A stretch of 23,556 nt of DNA from a virus: the IMG/VR virus record IMGVR_UViG_3300033153_006232, positions 1 through 23,556 of that record; one strand, written 5' to 3'. The notes below the pieces were generated by a model. That model ran no database searches. It was given only the letters and a program-made list of their open reading frames with translations, and was not told where the DNA came from. Position numbers and translations under genes: made by a program. Shown one piece after another: positions 1 to 6,638 of this stretch (position 1 is the stretch's first letter; the number at the start of each line of letters is the position of its first letter).

Positions 1-1
1 A

Positions 2-463
2 ATGCTCGGCAGTGCCAATTATTTGGGATCAAATGAATGCCGCCAGATTAAAGAAGTTAAAGCCTTGTGCGCCAACCTTTACAAGTATTCGCCGACACCG
101 ATAGGCAAAACAAGTTACTTTAATTCTAAAAAACCCACAGAGATACATCACCTGTTTTTTTATACCGGACAGGGCGGGGAGATGGTTTGTAAAGACTCGA
201 CGACCTGCAACCGGCTTTTCTGGCAATATTTGATGCACAACGGGATAAAAATGGAAGCGCAGGAACTTATAAATCAATCTTTAATCAATTTTGATGCGGA
301 AGTAAAATCGGCGGCCAGGCAGATAAAGGAAAATCGTCAGGCGAGACGGGAATACTTAGAAAATCTGGTTAAAAAAATCAGCAAAAAAACGGAAGGAGAT
401 AAAAATCGGCAAAAAATAGGGAAAACTGCCATAGAAGCCGATGACGGGACAAACTCGACTTAA
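2..463 (+). CDS. hypothetical protein, probably 5'-truncated
   Basis: The reading frame is open to the window edge, and the ATG at base 2 has no visible upstream sequence, so it may be an internal methionine. I do not recognise the family. The visible 153 residues have a mixed N-terminal half containing aromatic stretches (HHLFFYTGQGG, then CKDSTTCNRLFWQYL near residues 63-77). The last 60 residues are highly charged and probably helical or coiled-coil (QIKENRQARREYLENLVKK). No catalytic motif can be named. It ends with TAA 140 bases before the LRR operon. Position upstream of early-type genes suggests a DNA-metabolism or accessory role, but that is only inference from context. Confidence 0.6.
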   Translation: MLGSANYLGSNECRQIKEVKALCANLYKYSPTPIGKTSYFNSKKPTEIHHLFFYTGQGGEMVCKDSTTCNRLFWQYLMHNGIKMEAQELINQSLINFDAEVKSAARQIKENRQARREYLENLVKKISKKTEGDKNRQKIGKTAIEADDGTNST

Positions 464-465
464 CC

Positions 466-471
466 TATAAT
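466..471 (+). promoter_or_regulatory. possible -10 element (TATAAT) ahead of the LRR operon
   Basis: A perfect TATAAT hexamer lies just after the first gene's stop and 133 bases upstream of the first LRR gene. The best -35 match, ATGACG at 441-446, leaves a 19-base spacer, which is long. The position is sensible for a promoter driving 604 onward, but a hexamer match in AT-rich DNA can be chance. Confidence 0.25.
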
Positions 472-611
472 GGTTGACTTAAAAAAGATTATCGTTAAAA
501 TTTAAGCCGTTTCTGTTTGAATTTGAGCTTTTTAGGCTAATATCGGCGGTCAAAAATGAAGATTTAATCAAAAAGCAAGAAAAAGAGAGAAGGAGAAATA
601 AAAATGTATAA
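470..611 (+). pseudogene. possible small gene broken by a one-base frameshift
   Basis: ATG at 470 reads MVDLKKIIVKI and stops at 503-505. Skipping one base in the A run at 497-500 would continue the same protein as VKFKPFLFEFELFRLISAVK and onward to a TAA at 609-611, giving about 46 residues with a charged C-terminus (KKQEKERRRNKNV). The downstream frame has no start of its own. Either this is a small gene inactivated by an indel, a sequencing indel, or chance in AT-rich DNA. No function can be assigned. Confidence 0.25.
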
Positions 612-1302
612 CTGGATGAGTTTTTATGTCCACGATACTGGCAAAATAGTTCTTGGAGACCTGAGATGCCACACCAGAATAGCCGGATTCGGTATTGAGG
701 AGAAAGATACCACTTGGCATAAAGCAGAATGGACAACAGAAAACTATGACGGGTTAGCAGTTAAAGCGACAGACAACCCGATGGCGGATAAACTGATCAA
801 AGACATCTGCAAGAGATGGAAAAACAGGAGTGAGTTTTTTGAGTGGGCGGCTCCGCAACTGATAGAACTGGATTGTTGTAATAGTGGAATTACCGAACTG
901 CCTGAGCTACCTAAATGCAAAAGGCTTGACTGCTCTTATAACAACCTTGCTAAATTGCCGGAACTGCCTAAATGCGAGGTGCTATATTGCTATAATAACA
1001 ATCTCATTAAACTACCAGGATTACCTAAATGCAAAAGGCTTGACTGTTCTTATAATAAACTTACTACATTGCCGGAACTGCCGAAATGCAAGGTATTGTA
1101 TTGTTATGATAATAAACTCATCGAACTACCGGAATTGCCACAATGTGAGGAACTATATTGCGCTCATAATAATCTTATGGAATTGCCTAAACTGCCGGAG
1201 TGTAAAACCCTACTTTGCTACAATAACAGGCTCACCAAACTGCCAGAATTACCTAAATGTAAAGAATTGGATTGCCTTAATAACCCATTAAAGGAGAAAT
1301 AA
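604..1302 (+). CDS. cysteine-bearing leucine-rich-repeat protein (7 repeats)
   Basis: The 232-residue protein has a roughly 95-residue N-terminal domain (WMSFY.HDTGKI, WHKAEWTTENYD, RWKNRSEFF.WAAPQL) that I cannot place in a family. Seven 19-residue repeats follow (residues 96-228, consensus LTELPELPKCKELYCYNNN), then LKEK. The LPxLP...L.C..N.L pattern is that of bacterial LPX-type LRRs such as YopM and IpaH. Those use 20-21 residues; these use exactly 19 and carry cysteines at repeat positions 10 and 15. No signal peptide or membrane span is visible. The start is set by AGGAG at 591-595, 8 bases before the ATG. The protein is paralogous to the next gene. LRR solenoids usually bind proteins; the partner here is unknown. 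Confidence 0.8.
   Translation: MYNWMSFYVHDTGKIVLGDLRCHTRIAGFGIEEKDTTWHKAEWTTENYDGLAVKATDNPMADKLIKDICKRWKNRSEFFEWAAPQLIELDCCNSGITELPELPKCKRLDCSYNNLAKLPELPKCEVLYCYNNNLIKLPGLPKCKRLDCSYNKLTTLPELPKCKVLYCYDNKLIELPELPQCEELYCAHNNLMELPKLPECKTLLCYNNRLTKLPELPKCKELDCLNNPLKEK
889..1287 (+). repeat. seven tandem 57-bp LRR-coding repeats
   Basis: Seven in-frame units of exactly 57 bases, each encoding 19 residues with the invariant pattern C-x4-C followed by an asparagine-rich turn. The units are diverged at the DNA level but keep length without exception. Confidence 0.85.
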
Positions 1303-1304
1303 AG

Positions 1305-2645
1305 ATGTCTAATTGGATGAGTTTTTATATTCACGATACTGGAAAAATAGCTCTTGGAAATCTCAGAAGCCACTTCAGAATAGCCGAGATTGAAGGCATT
1401 GATGAAAAGGATACTTGCTGGCACAAAGCAGAATGGACAACGGAAAACTATGATAGCCTGACGATCAAAGTTTTAAATGACCCAATGGAAGGAATAACGG
1501 CAGACGAGCTGATTGACAGTATGTGGAAACGGTGGAAAAACAGGAGCGAGTTTTTCAAGTGGGCGGCTCCGCAGTTAGTAGAACTGGATTGTAGTAATAC
1601 TGGAATCACCGAACTACCGGAATTGCCTGAATGCAAGAATCTGTTTTGCTCTTATAACAACCTTACTAAATTACTGGCCTTGCCCAAATGTAAAAAATTG
1701 TATTGCTATTATAACAAGATTGCTGAATTACCTGAACTACCGAAATGCGAAAAACTTGACTGCTCTTATAACAAGATTGCCAAATTGCCGGAATTGTCCA
1801 AATGTAAGGTATTGTATTGTTATGATAATAAACTCACCGAACTGCCGGAACTGCGGGAGTGCAAGAATCTGTTTTGCTCTAATAACAATCTTTCTGAACT
1901 ACCGGGGCTACCCAAATGTAAGGTGCTGTATTGTCATCATAACAAACTCACTGAATTACCGGAACTATCTAAATGCAAAGAGTTACGTTGCTATGATAAC
2001 AAAATCACAAAATTACCTGAGCTACCAAAATGTGAGTATCTGTCTTGCTTTAATAATAAACTCATTAAACTACCGGAACTGCCGGAGTGTGAAACACTGA
2101 TTTGTTCTTTTAACAACCTCATGGAATTATCGGAATTGCCTGAATGTGAAGTGCTAAATTGTTATTATAACAACCTCACTAAATTACCAGAATTATCTAA
2201 ATGTGAAAAGTTGTATTGCTATAATAACAATCTTACCGAACTACCAGAATTACCTGAATGCAAAAGGCTTGATTGTTATTATAATAATCTTACTGCATTG
2301 CCGGAACTGCCGAAATGCAAGGTGTTATATTGTTCTAATAACAACCTTACTGAATTACCGGAACTGCCCGAATGTAAAGAACTATATTGTTCTAATAACA
2401 ACCTTACTGAATTACCTGAACTACCCGAATGTAAAGAACTATTTTGCCCTAATAACAACCTTACTGAATTACCTGAACTACCCGAATGTAAAGAACTATT
2501 TTGCCCTAATAACAACCTTACTGGATTACCGGAACTGCCCGAATGCGAAGAACTGTTTTGTTATTGTAACAAACTTACTGAATTACCTGAGCTACCAAAA
2601 TGCAAAGAATTGGATTGTCTTAGAAACCCATTAAAGGAGAAATAA
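1305..2645 (+). CDS. cysteine-bearing leucine-rich-repeat protein (18 repeats)
   Basis: A longer paralogue of the preceding gene, 446 residues: a 100-residue N-terminal domain (WMSFYIHDTGKIALGNLR, WHKAEWTTENYD, MWKRWKNRSEFFKWAAPQL), 18 repeats of exactly 19 residues (101-442), then the same LKEK end. Nearly every repeat has cysteines at positions 10 and 15; repeat 17 has an extra one (FCYCNK). Repeats 15 and 16 are identical even in DNA. The SD (AAGGAG, 1291-1296) lies within the last codons of the upstream gene, so the two are probably translationally coupled. No secretion signal is visible. Function is unknown; protein binding is the usual role of LRR folds. The pair clearly arose by gene duplication and then diverged in repeat number. 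Confidence 0.82.
   Translation: MSNWMSFYIHDTGKIALGNLRSHFRIAEIEGIDEKDTCWHKAEWTTENYDSLTIKVLNDPMEGITADELIDSMWKRWKNRSEFFKWAAPQLVELDCSNTGITELPELPECKNLFCSYNNLTKLLALPKCKKLYCYYNKIAELPELPKCEKLDCSYNKIAKLPELSKCKVLYCYDNKLTELPELRECKNLFCSNNNLSELPGLPKCKVLYCHHNKLTELPELSKCKELRCYDNKITKLPELPKCEYLSCFNNKLIKLPELPECETLICSFNNLMELSELPECEVLNCYYNNLTKLPELSKCEKLYCYNNNLTELPELPECKRLDCYYNNLTALPELPKCKVLYCSNNNLTELPELPECKELYCSNNNLTELPELPECKELFCPNNNLTELPELPECKELFCPNNNLTGLPELPECEELFCYCNKLTELPELPKCKELDCLRNPLKEK
1605..2630 (+). repeat. eighteen tandem 57-bp LRR-coding repeats
   Basis: Eighteen consecutive 57-base units, no indels between them. The last third (about 2289-2573) is the most homogeneous, suggesting recent expansion there. 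Confidence 0.87.
2401..2514 (+). repeat. perfect tandem duplication of one 57-bp LRR unit
   Basis: Bases 2401-2457 and 2458-2514 are identical at all 57 positions. The neighbours on each side differ at several synonymous and non-synonymous sites, so this is a recent duplication rather than selection on protein sequence. Confidence 0.9.
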
Positions 2646-2646
2646 A

Positions 2647-2751
2647 ATGAGTAGCTGGAAAAAAGATGATATAATTATTTTGATAATCGGTCTTATCACC
2701 CTTTGTCTTATTGGTCGTCTTATCTGCAAATATCTGACAGGGGGGCTATAA
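2647..2751 (+). CDS. 34-residue single-pass membrane peptide
   Basis: ATG at 2647 follows the LRR gene stop by one base and uses the SD inside that gene's tail (AAGGAG, about 9 bases upstream). The product starts MSSWKKDD and continues as a strongly hydrophobic span (residues 9-25, IIILIIGLITLCLIGRL), so an N-terminal cytoplasmic tail and one membrane helix are likely. Its TAA overlaps the next ATG (TAATG), a coupling junction that supports real translation. The role is unknown; small phage membrane peptides include superinfection-exclusion and lysis-control proteins, but nothing here selects among these. Confidence 0.55.
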   Translation: MSSWKKDDIIILIIGLITLCLIGRLICKYLTGGL

Positions 2752-3362
2752 TGAAAAAAATCAAAATCAAAACTGTTGATGGCAAGGTGATTGTTGAGTC
2801 AAAAGCTAAAGGTATGACAATAAAAGAATTAGCGGAAAAATATCGTGATGAATTAGCTTATGCCTATTTATCTTGTGCCGATTTATCTGGTTCTAATTTA
2901 TCTTGTGCCGATTTATCTAATTCTGATTTATCTTATGCCTGTTTAACTGGTTCTGATTTAACTGGTGTTGATTTATCAGGTTCTTTTTTATTTCAAACTG
3001 ATTTAGCTTATGCCTGTTTATCTGGTTCTAATTTAACTGGTGCTAATTTATCAGGTGCTAATTTATTTCAAGCTAATCTGTCTTTTACTAATCTGTCTTT
3101 TGCCAATTTGGATAATACCAAACTAACTGGGATCGAGGGATATTCGGATAGTCGGGAAATATTTCTTGAATTGTGCCGCCGGCAACTGATAGGAACTTTC
3201 AATTTGAAAGAGTTGGCGATAATAGGGCAATTGTCGCCACATCATCCTTGTTGGGATGAAATTAAAAGGAGATACGGCAAAACGGCTCTGTCTATTGCCA
3301 AAAAACTGGCCAAAGCAGGGTGGGATGAGTATTATAAAAAATACAAGGAGGTGTTAAAGTGA
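2751..3362 (+). CDS. pentapeptide-repeat protein, long copy
   Basis: The product has 203 residues. Residues 1-35 form an N-terminal segment (KTVDGKVIVESKAKGMTIKE), residues 36-125 about 18 pentapeptides of the A(D/N)LSG type (for example SGANL, TGVDL, SCADL), and residues 126-203 a helical C-terminal domain (EIFLELCRRQ, PCWDEIK.RYGKTALSIAKK, GWDEYYKKYKE). Pentapeptide repeats fold as a right-handed beta-helix; some family members (Qnr, MfpA) mimic DNA and bind gyrase, but this protein's partner cannot be read from sequence. The start at 2751 is chosen because it overlaps the upstream stop and matches the start of the paralogue at 5060. An upstream TTG at 2703 would read through the membrane peptide gene and is less likely. 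Confidence 0.85.
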   Translation: MKKIKIKTVDGKVIVESKAKGMTIKELAEKYRDELAYAYLSCADLSGSNLSCADLSNSDLSYACLTGSDLTGVDLSGSFLFQTDLAYACLSGSNLTGANLSGANLFQANLSFTNLSFANLDNTKLTGIEGYSDSREIFLELCRRQLIGTFNLKELAIIGQLSPHHPCWDEIKRRYGKTALSIAKKLAKAGWDEYYKKYKEVLK

Positions 3363-3805
3363 AATTAATTTTAATATCATTTCTAATAATTACAGCTTTG
3401 AGTGCAGACACAACAAAAATTAATTATGAAAATGCGACAGATGATTATCGGGCATATACTATTAAGGCTACTGAAAAAAGTTACGGGAAATGGATTGAGG
3501 GATTCATTCAAAGCGGCGGCACTATAACCCATTGGTATGATTACAATTCAACAAGATGGAATAATATTTTAATTGCAACGGAAGACTTTAAATTAGAGCC
3601 TTTGTATGGTGCGGCCTCGATAATGGTAATTGTTCCCATTGGTATTAACGTGGAATATGACGAATTAGGCCATAATAATATTTATTATCTGGACGGATAT
3701 AGGCACGATGGTTTTTTTGTCCCTTGTTTTAATGATATTATGAGCAGAGAGGATTATTTATTATTGAACTCCGATAACAAAATTATTGTGGGGGAGATAA
3801 AATGA
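3359..3805 (+). CDS. probable secreted protein of unknown function
   Basis: GTG start at 3359 overlaps the stop of the pentapeptide gene (GTGA) with a good SD, AAGGAGGTG, about 7 bases upstream. Residues 1-15 form a short signal peptide (MKLILISFLIITALSA, then DTTK), so export is likely. The mature part is about 130 residues and rich in Tyr, Asn and Asp (ENATDDYRAYTIKATEKSYG, HWYDYNSTRWNN, YDELGHNNIYYLDGYRHDG). I do not recognise the family. It interrupts the pentapeptide plus winged-helix gene order that is seen intact at 5060-6000, so it looks like an inserted accessory gene (moron). Confidence 0.65.
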   Translation: MKLILISFLIITALSADTTKINYENATDDYRAYTIKATEKSYGKWIEGFIQSGGTITHWYDYNSTRWNNILIATEDFKLEPLYGAASIMVIVPIGINVEYDELGHNNIYYLDGYRHDGFFVPCFNDIMSREDYLLLNSDNKIIVGEIK

Positions 3806-3849
3806 AAAAAGAGACGGCGGCCTCCGCAATTAGAGAAAGGGGAAAATAA
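3802..3849 (+). pseudogene. 15-codon remnant of a winged-helix gene start
   Basis: ATG at 3802 overlaps the upstream stop (ATGA) and reads MKKETAASAIRERGK before TAA. Its first 21 bases are identical to 5599-5619, the start of the intact gene that follows the second pentapeptide gene (MKKETAATAERL). The rest has been lost or replaced, so this is best read as a rearrangement scar. Confidence 0.6.
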
Positions 3850-3855
3850 AGAACC

Positions 3856-4260
3856 ATGCCAAAATTAAAAACACCAGCGGAAATCGCACCGTTGGTATAT
3901 GATTATTTGAGGCGGAATTGCATGGGGCATTCATCAGCAGAACCTGCCAGGCGGATAGCACTCGCATTCAAAACCAATATCGGCACCATCAAGGAAACAT
4001 GCGCTATGATACGAAATAATGGTGTGTTGATTGGTATTGGCAAAAATGGATATTTCATAATCGAAACCATCGATGAACTGGAATATGCAATCAAATTATA
4101 TCATAAAAGATATATCACATCCCGTAATTCATTTGATGCAATATTGAAAACGGCTCGCGCAAAATATGGCCATATTGCAATCAAAGCGATAATGAAAAAA
4201 ATATACAAGGAGAACGATAATGGGTATAGAACGGAAGATGAAAAGACAGAACAAAAATAA
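3856..4260 (+). CDS. winged-helix-like DNA-binding protein
   Basis: The 134-residue product has a helical N-terminus (PAEIAPLVYDYLRRNC) and a segment at residues 40-75 (GTIKETCAMIRNNGVLIGIG, then GYFI) that resembles the recognition helix and wing of a winged helix-turn-helix. The same R(D/N)NGVLIG...GY.FI signature occurs in the protein at 5599, so the two are related. The C-terminal half is basic (KRYITSRNSF, KAIMKKIYKEN). Such proteins in phage early regions often act in replication initiation or transcription control; which applies here is inference. The SD is weak (AAGGGG about 13 bases upstream). The 3' end overlaps the next gene by 41 bases. Confidence 0.65.
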   Translation: MPKLKTPAEIAPLVYDYLRRNCMGHSSAEPARRIALAFKTNIGTIKETCAMIRNNGVLIGIGKNGYFIIETIDELEYAIKLYHKRYITSRNSFDAILKTARAKYGHIAIKAIMKKIYKENDNGYRTEDEKTEQK

Positions 4261-4546
4261 ACAGGCGCAGACACCAGCCGATAAGCCGCCGCTTTGTCCG
4301 CATTGCGGGTTTTCGGTAATTGATCCGCAAATGATATGTCGTGATTTTAACAGCCGGGAAACTTTTGTGATGATTATTTGTCCGCATTGCAAAAAATTTC
4401 TCGATTCACATTTCCGGCCAACGGTTTTGATGCAAGGTGTCGACCCGGCAGACATTGAAGCGATGGCGAAGGGTAAAACCAAATCGGGGTTGATTGTTTC
4501 GCAAAGCGCATTGGTTAATTCCCGTAAACGTGATATTAAAAATTGA
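4220..4546 (+). CDS. zinc-ribbon protein
   Basis: The 108-residue product carries two CPHC knuckles, C26/C29 and C54/C57, separated by 24 residues, the layout of a four-cysteine zinc ribbon. The N-terminus is basic (ERKMKRQNKNKQ) and the C-terminus is charged and probably helical. Zinc ribbons of this size bind DNA, RNA or protein; no catalytic domain is present. The ATG is supported by AAGGAG 7 bases upstream even though this places the start inside the previous gene. The gene is probably part of the same transcript. Confidence 0.7.
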   Translation: MGIERKMKRQNKNKQAQTPADKPPLCPHCGFSVIDPQMICRDFNSRETFVMIICPHCKKFLDSHFRPTVLMQGVDPADIEAMAKGKTKSGLIVSQSALVNSRKRDIKN

Positions 4547-4568
4547 TGGATAAAAAAGGAATTTTGAT

Positions 4569-5063
4569 ATGTATCAAAACGAAAAGCCTGGAATGTTTCC
4601 GCCTGGAAGTATTGGGGCAAAAATCATCGGTATATTATTAGGTAGCGCATTGGGGTTTTTGATTATAATATTGATTTGTTCATGTTCAAAACAAGAAAAT
4701 CCATATGACAATATTGATTTACAGATGATTGCCCTGCATGATGAAATTATTTTGCGGGAGATACGGCAGACCAACAATATTCTGGACAGTGCCCGGATTA
4801 AATCATTTAAAATCAATGAAGATAAGACCGCCGATATAGTTTTTCATGATGACACTTCTGGCGTTGGCACACTGGGTATATTGATTTCCCGCAAAATGCC
4901 GCCCGATTCTGTTTTAATTATTCGGCGTAATGGTATTGCATGGGCATTCTGGTGTAAGCATTGGTTTGGCCATAAGTTAGATTTTAAAGATGTTGATAAA
5001 TGGATAATCAAAAATAAGATGTTGCGGAATAAATCCAAGAATGATATTGAGGAAATAAAATGA
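4569..5063 (+). CDS. membrane-anchored protein or lipoprotein, unknown function
   Basis: The product has 164 residues. A long hydrophobic stretch (residues 18-37, ending LIIILICSC) is followed by SKQENPYDN. The ICSC sequence is close to a lipobox (I at -3, S at -1, C at +1), so a lipoprotein is possible; otherwise it is a single-pass membrane protein with an exported domain. The remaining 125 residues are charged and mixed alpha/beta (FKINEDKTADIVFHDD, LIIRRNGIAWAFWCKHWFGH). I do not recognise the family. AAGGAA lies about 9 bases before the ATG. The stop overlaps the next pentapeptide gene start (ATGA). An envelope-exposed role is inferred from the anchor only. Confidence 0.65.
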   Translation: MYQNEKPGMFPPGSIGAKIIGILLGSALGFLIIILICSCSKQENPYDNIDLQMIALHDEIILREIRQTNNILDSARIKSFKINEDKTADIVFHDDTSGVGTLGILISRKMPPDSVLIIRRNGIAWAFWCKHWFGHKLDFKDVDKWIIKNKMLRNKSKNDIEEIK

Positions 5064-5602
5064 AAATCAAAACTGTCAATGGCAAAGTAATTGCCGAGTC
5101 AAAGGCTAAGGGTATGACGATAAAAGAATTAGCGGAAAAATATCGTGATAAATTAGCTTATGCCGATTTAACTGGTGCCGATTTATCTGGTATTGATTTA
5201 TTCCGTGCTAATTTATCAAATACTGATTTAGCTTATGCCGATTTATCTGATTCTGTTTTATCTTATGGCTGTTTATCTGGTTCTAATTTAATTGGTGCTA
5301 ATTTATCCGGTGCTAATTTATTTCAAGCTTACCTGTCTTTTGCCAGTTTAGATAATACTAAATTAACTGGAATTAAGGGATATTCGGAAATCTATGAAAT
5401 ATTTTTTGAACTGTGTCGTCGACAATCAACAAAAACCTTCACCTCAAAAGAATGGATGATAATAGGGCAACTGTCGCTACATCGTCCTTGTTGGGATGAA
5501 ATTAAAAAGAGATACGGCAAAACAGCTTTATCTATTGCCAAAAAACTGGCCAAAGCAGGCTGGGACGAGTATTACAAAAAATACAAGGAGATGTTGAAAT
5601 GA
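5060..5602 (+). CDS. pentapeptide-repeat protein, short copy
   Basis: This 180-residue paralogue of the protein at 2751 has the same N-terminal segment (KTVNGKVIAESKAKGMTIKE), about 14 pentapeptides (residues 33-102) and the same C-terminal domain (EIFFELCRRQ, PCWDEIKKRYGKTALSIAKK, GWDEYYKKYKE). It is 23 residues shorter: three at the N-terminus plus exactly 20, that is four pentapeptide units. The conserved C-terminal domain sits outside the repeats in both copies, so it is probably functional and not spacer. Start and stop both overlap neighbours by the ATGA motif. DNA mimicry or gyrase protection is known for some family members but is not shown here. Confidence 0.85.
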   Translation: MKIKTVNGKVIAESKAKGMTIKELAEKYRDKLAYADLTGADLSGIDLFRANLSNTDLAYADLSDSVLSYGCLSGSNLIGANLSGANLFQAYLSFASLDNTKLTGIKGYSEIYEIFFELCRRQSTKTFTSKEWMIIGQLSLHRPCWDEIKKRYGKTALSIAKKLAKAGWDEYYKKYKEMLK

Positions 5603-6000
5603 AAAAAGAGACGGCGGCCACGGCCGAGCGGTTATATCATCTTCTGTCGCAGGAACTGGGTGAGAAGTTTAATCCGGGGACAAAAATAACCGATGAGATA
5701 ATTAAGGCATCGAATTTTATAGAAAACGCCCTGTTTTCAAAAGACCGATTAAAATCTGATTATTTTGAAAAAAGATTAGGCTTGCCGGGGTGTCAAATAA
5801 GAAGGGCAATCGCCTATTTGCGGGATAATGGTGTTTTAATAGGTTCTGACAACGGCGGCTATTATTTTATCCGGTCGGCAGACGATTTCAGGGCGACTTA
5901 TAATCACTTGCTTTGCCGGGCAACAGCGATACTGTATCGGGCGAGGAACCTTGAAAAATCTTGGGCAAAAGAAAACCAGGGAGAGCTATGGAAAAAATAA
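5599..6000 (+). CDS. winged-helix-like DNA-binding protein, paralogue of 3856
   Basis: The product has 133 residues. The N-terminal half is helical and charged (TAERLYHLLSQELGEKFN). Residues 60-95 (FEKRLGLPGCQIRRAIAYLR, DNGVLIG, GGYYFIRS) look like a helix-turn-helix plus wing and match the corresponding segment of the protein at 3856. The C-terminal 40 residues are helical and basic. The start overlaps the upstream stop (ATGA) with AAGGAG 6 bases before it. The gene sits directly upstream of the resolvase gene, whose start lies inside its last codons. A role in replication or early transcription is inferred from fold and context. Confidence 0.65.
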   Translation: MKKETAATAERLYHLLSQELGEKFNPGTKITDEIIKASNFIENALFSKDRLKSDYFEKRLGLPGCQIRRAIAYLRDNGVLIGSDNGGYYFIRSADDFRATYNHLLCRATAILYRARNLEKSWAKENQGELWKK

Positions 6001-6386
6001 CTTTAAAAATCGAGGGCACTCCGATTGCCCAACCGAGACACAGACGGGCACAAAGCGGGCATTTTTATATCCCGGCGGCACATCCGATTCATAAGTGGAA
6101 AGAGCTTATCAGGTTAATAAGCCAAAGCGAAGTAAATGAGCCGACTGACGGGTATGTCCGTTTATCGCTTGAATTTATTTTACCAAGACCCAAGTCAATA
6201 CCTGACAGCCAATTATATTCCAAGCGGAAGCCTGACCTCGATAATTTAATCAAGGCCGTTCTGGATGCGCTTAACGGCGTTGTTTATGAAGATGACCGTC
6301 AGGTTTATCAGATTGAAGCGCACAAGATTTACGAAGATAAAATCAATACACCGGGACTGAAAATAAAACTGGCAACTACAAAATAG
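5988..6386 (+). CDS. rusA: RusA-type Holliday junction resolvase
   Basis: This 132-residue protein has the RusA hallmark KPDLDNLIKAVLDALNG at residues 81-97 followed by VVYEDDRQV (98-106). The aspartates D83, D85 and D103 correspond to the metal-binding acidic residues of the family, and K89 to its conserved lysine. The N-terminal TPIAQPRHRR also fits RusA (usually P.(P/S)K.R.R). RusA homodimers cut four-way junctions to resolve recombination and replication intermediates before packaging. The ATG at 5988 is chosen over an upstream ATG at 5961 because GGGAG lies about 5 bases before it and MEKITLKIEG is a normal family start. It overlaps the previous gene's end by 13 bases. Confidence 0.92.
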   Translation: MEKITLKIEGTPIAQPRHRRAQSGHFYIPAAHPIHKWKELIRLISQSEVNEPTDGYVRLSLEFILPRPKSIPDSQLYSKRKPDLDNLIKAVLDALNGVVYEDDRQVYQIEAHKIYEDKINTPGLKIKLATTK

Positions 6387-6395
6387 GAGGTATCA

Positions 6396-6626
6396 ATGGA
6401 CATTGACAAGGCTATTGCCAAAATGCTGTTAAAATCGCTCGGCCGGAAATTCAGCCATAAACAGCCGATAAAGGCCGTCAAGATGGAGTTTGATTTCACA
6501 ATTGACAACATCGCCGGACAAAATGGCGACTGGCTGATACAGGGAGCGGACGGCGATTTCAAGACGGTCAAGGCCGATAAGTTTAATAATCTTTACTGGC
6601 CTTACCGCAAACCGAGATCAAAGTAG
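6396..6626 (+). CDS. hypothetical protein, 76 residues
   Basis: A strong SD (AGGAGGT) 5-6 bases before the ATG and close packing behind the resolvase gene support translation. The protein starts with a helical segment (MDIDKAIAKMLLKSLGRKF) and continues with a probable beta-rich part (VKMEFDFTIDNIAG, GDWLIQGADGDF, LYWPYRKPRSK). It lacks membrane spans, signal peptide and known motifs. The family is not recognised. Confidence 0.65.
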   Translation: MDIDKAIAKMLLKSLGRKFSHKQPIKAVKMEFDFTIDNIAGQNGDWLIQGADGDFKTVKADKFNNLYWPYRKPRSK

Positions 6627-6638
6627 AAAGGAAGCGAA

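Noticed and set aside
884-2634. Long open frames in the +1 register of both LRR genes (for example 884-1291, 1720-2100, 2203-2634)
   Set aside because: They arise because each repeat is 57 bases, a multiple of three, so a stop-free shifted frame is copied with the repeat. They lack SDs and mimic the array.
2703-2750. N-terminal extension of the long pentapeptide protein from TTG at 2703
   Set aside because: It overlaps the membrane peptide gene, has no SD, and the paralogue at 5060 begins at the position matching 2751.
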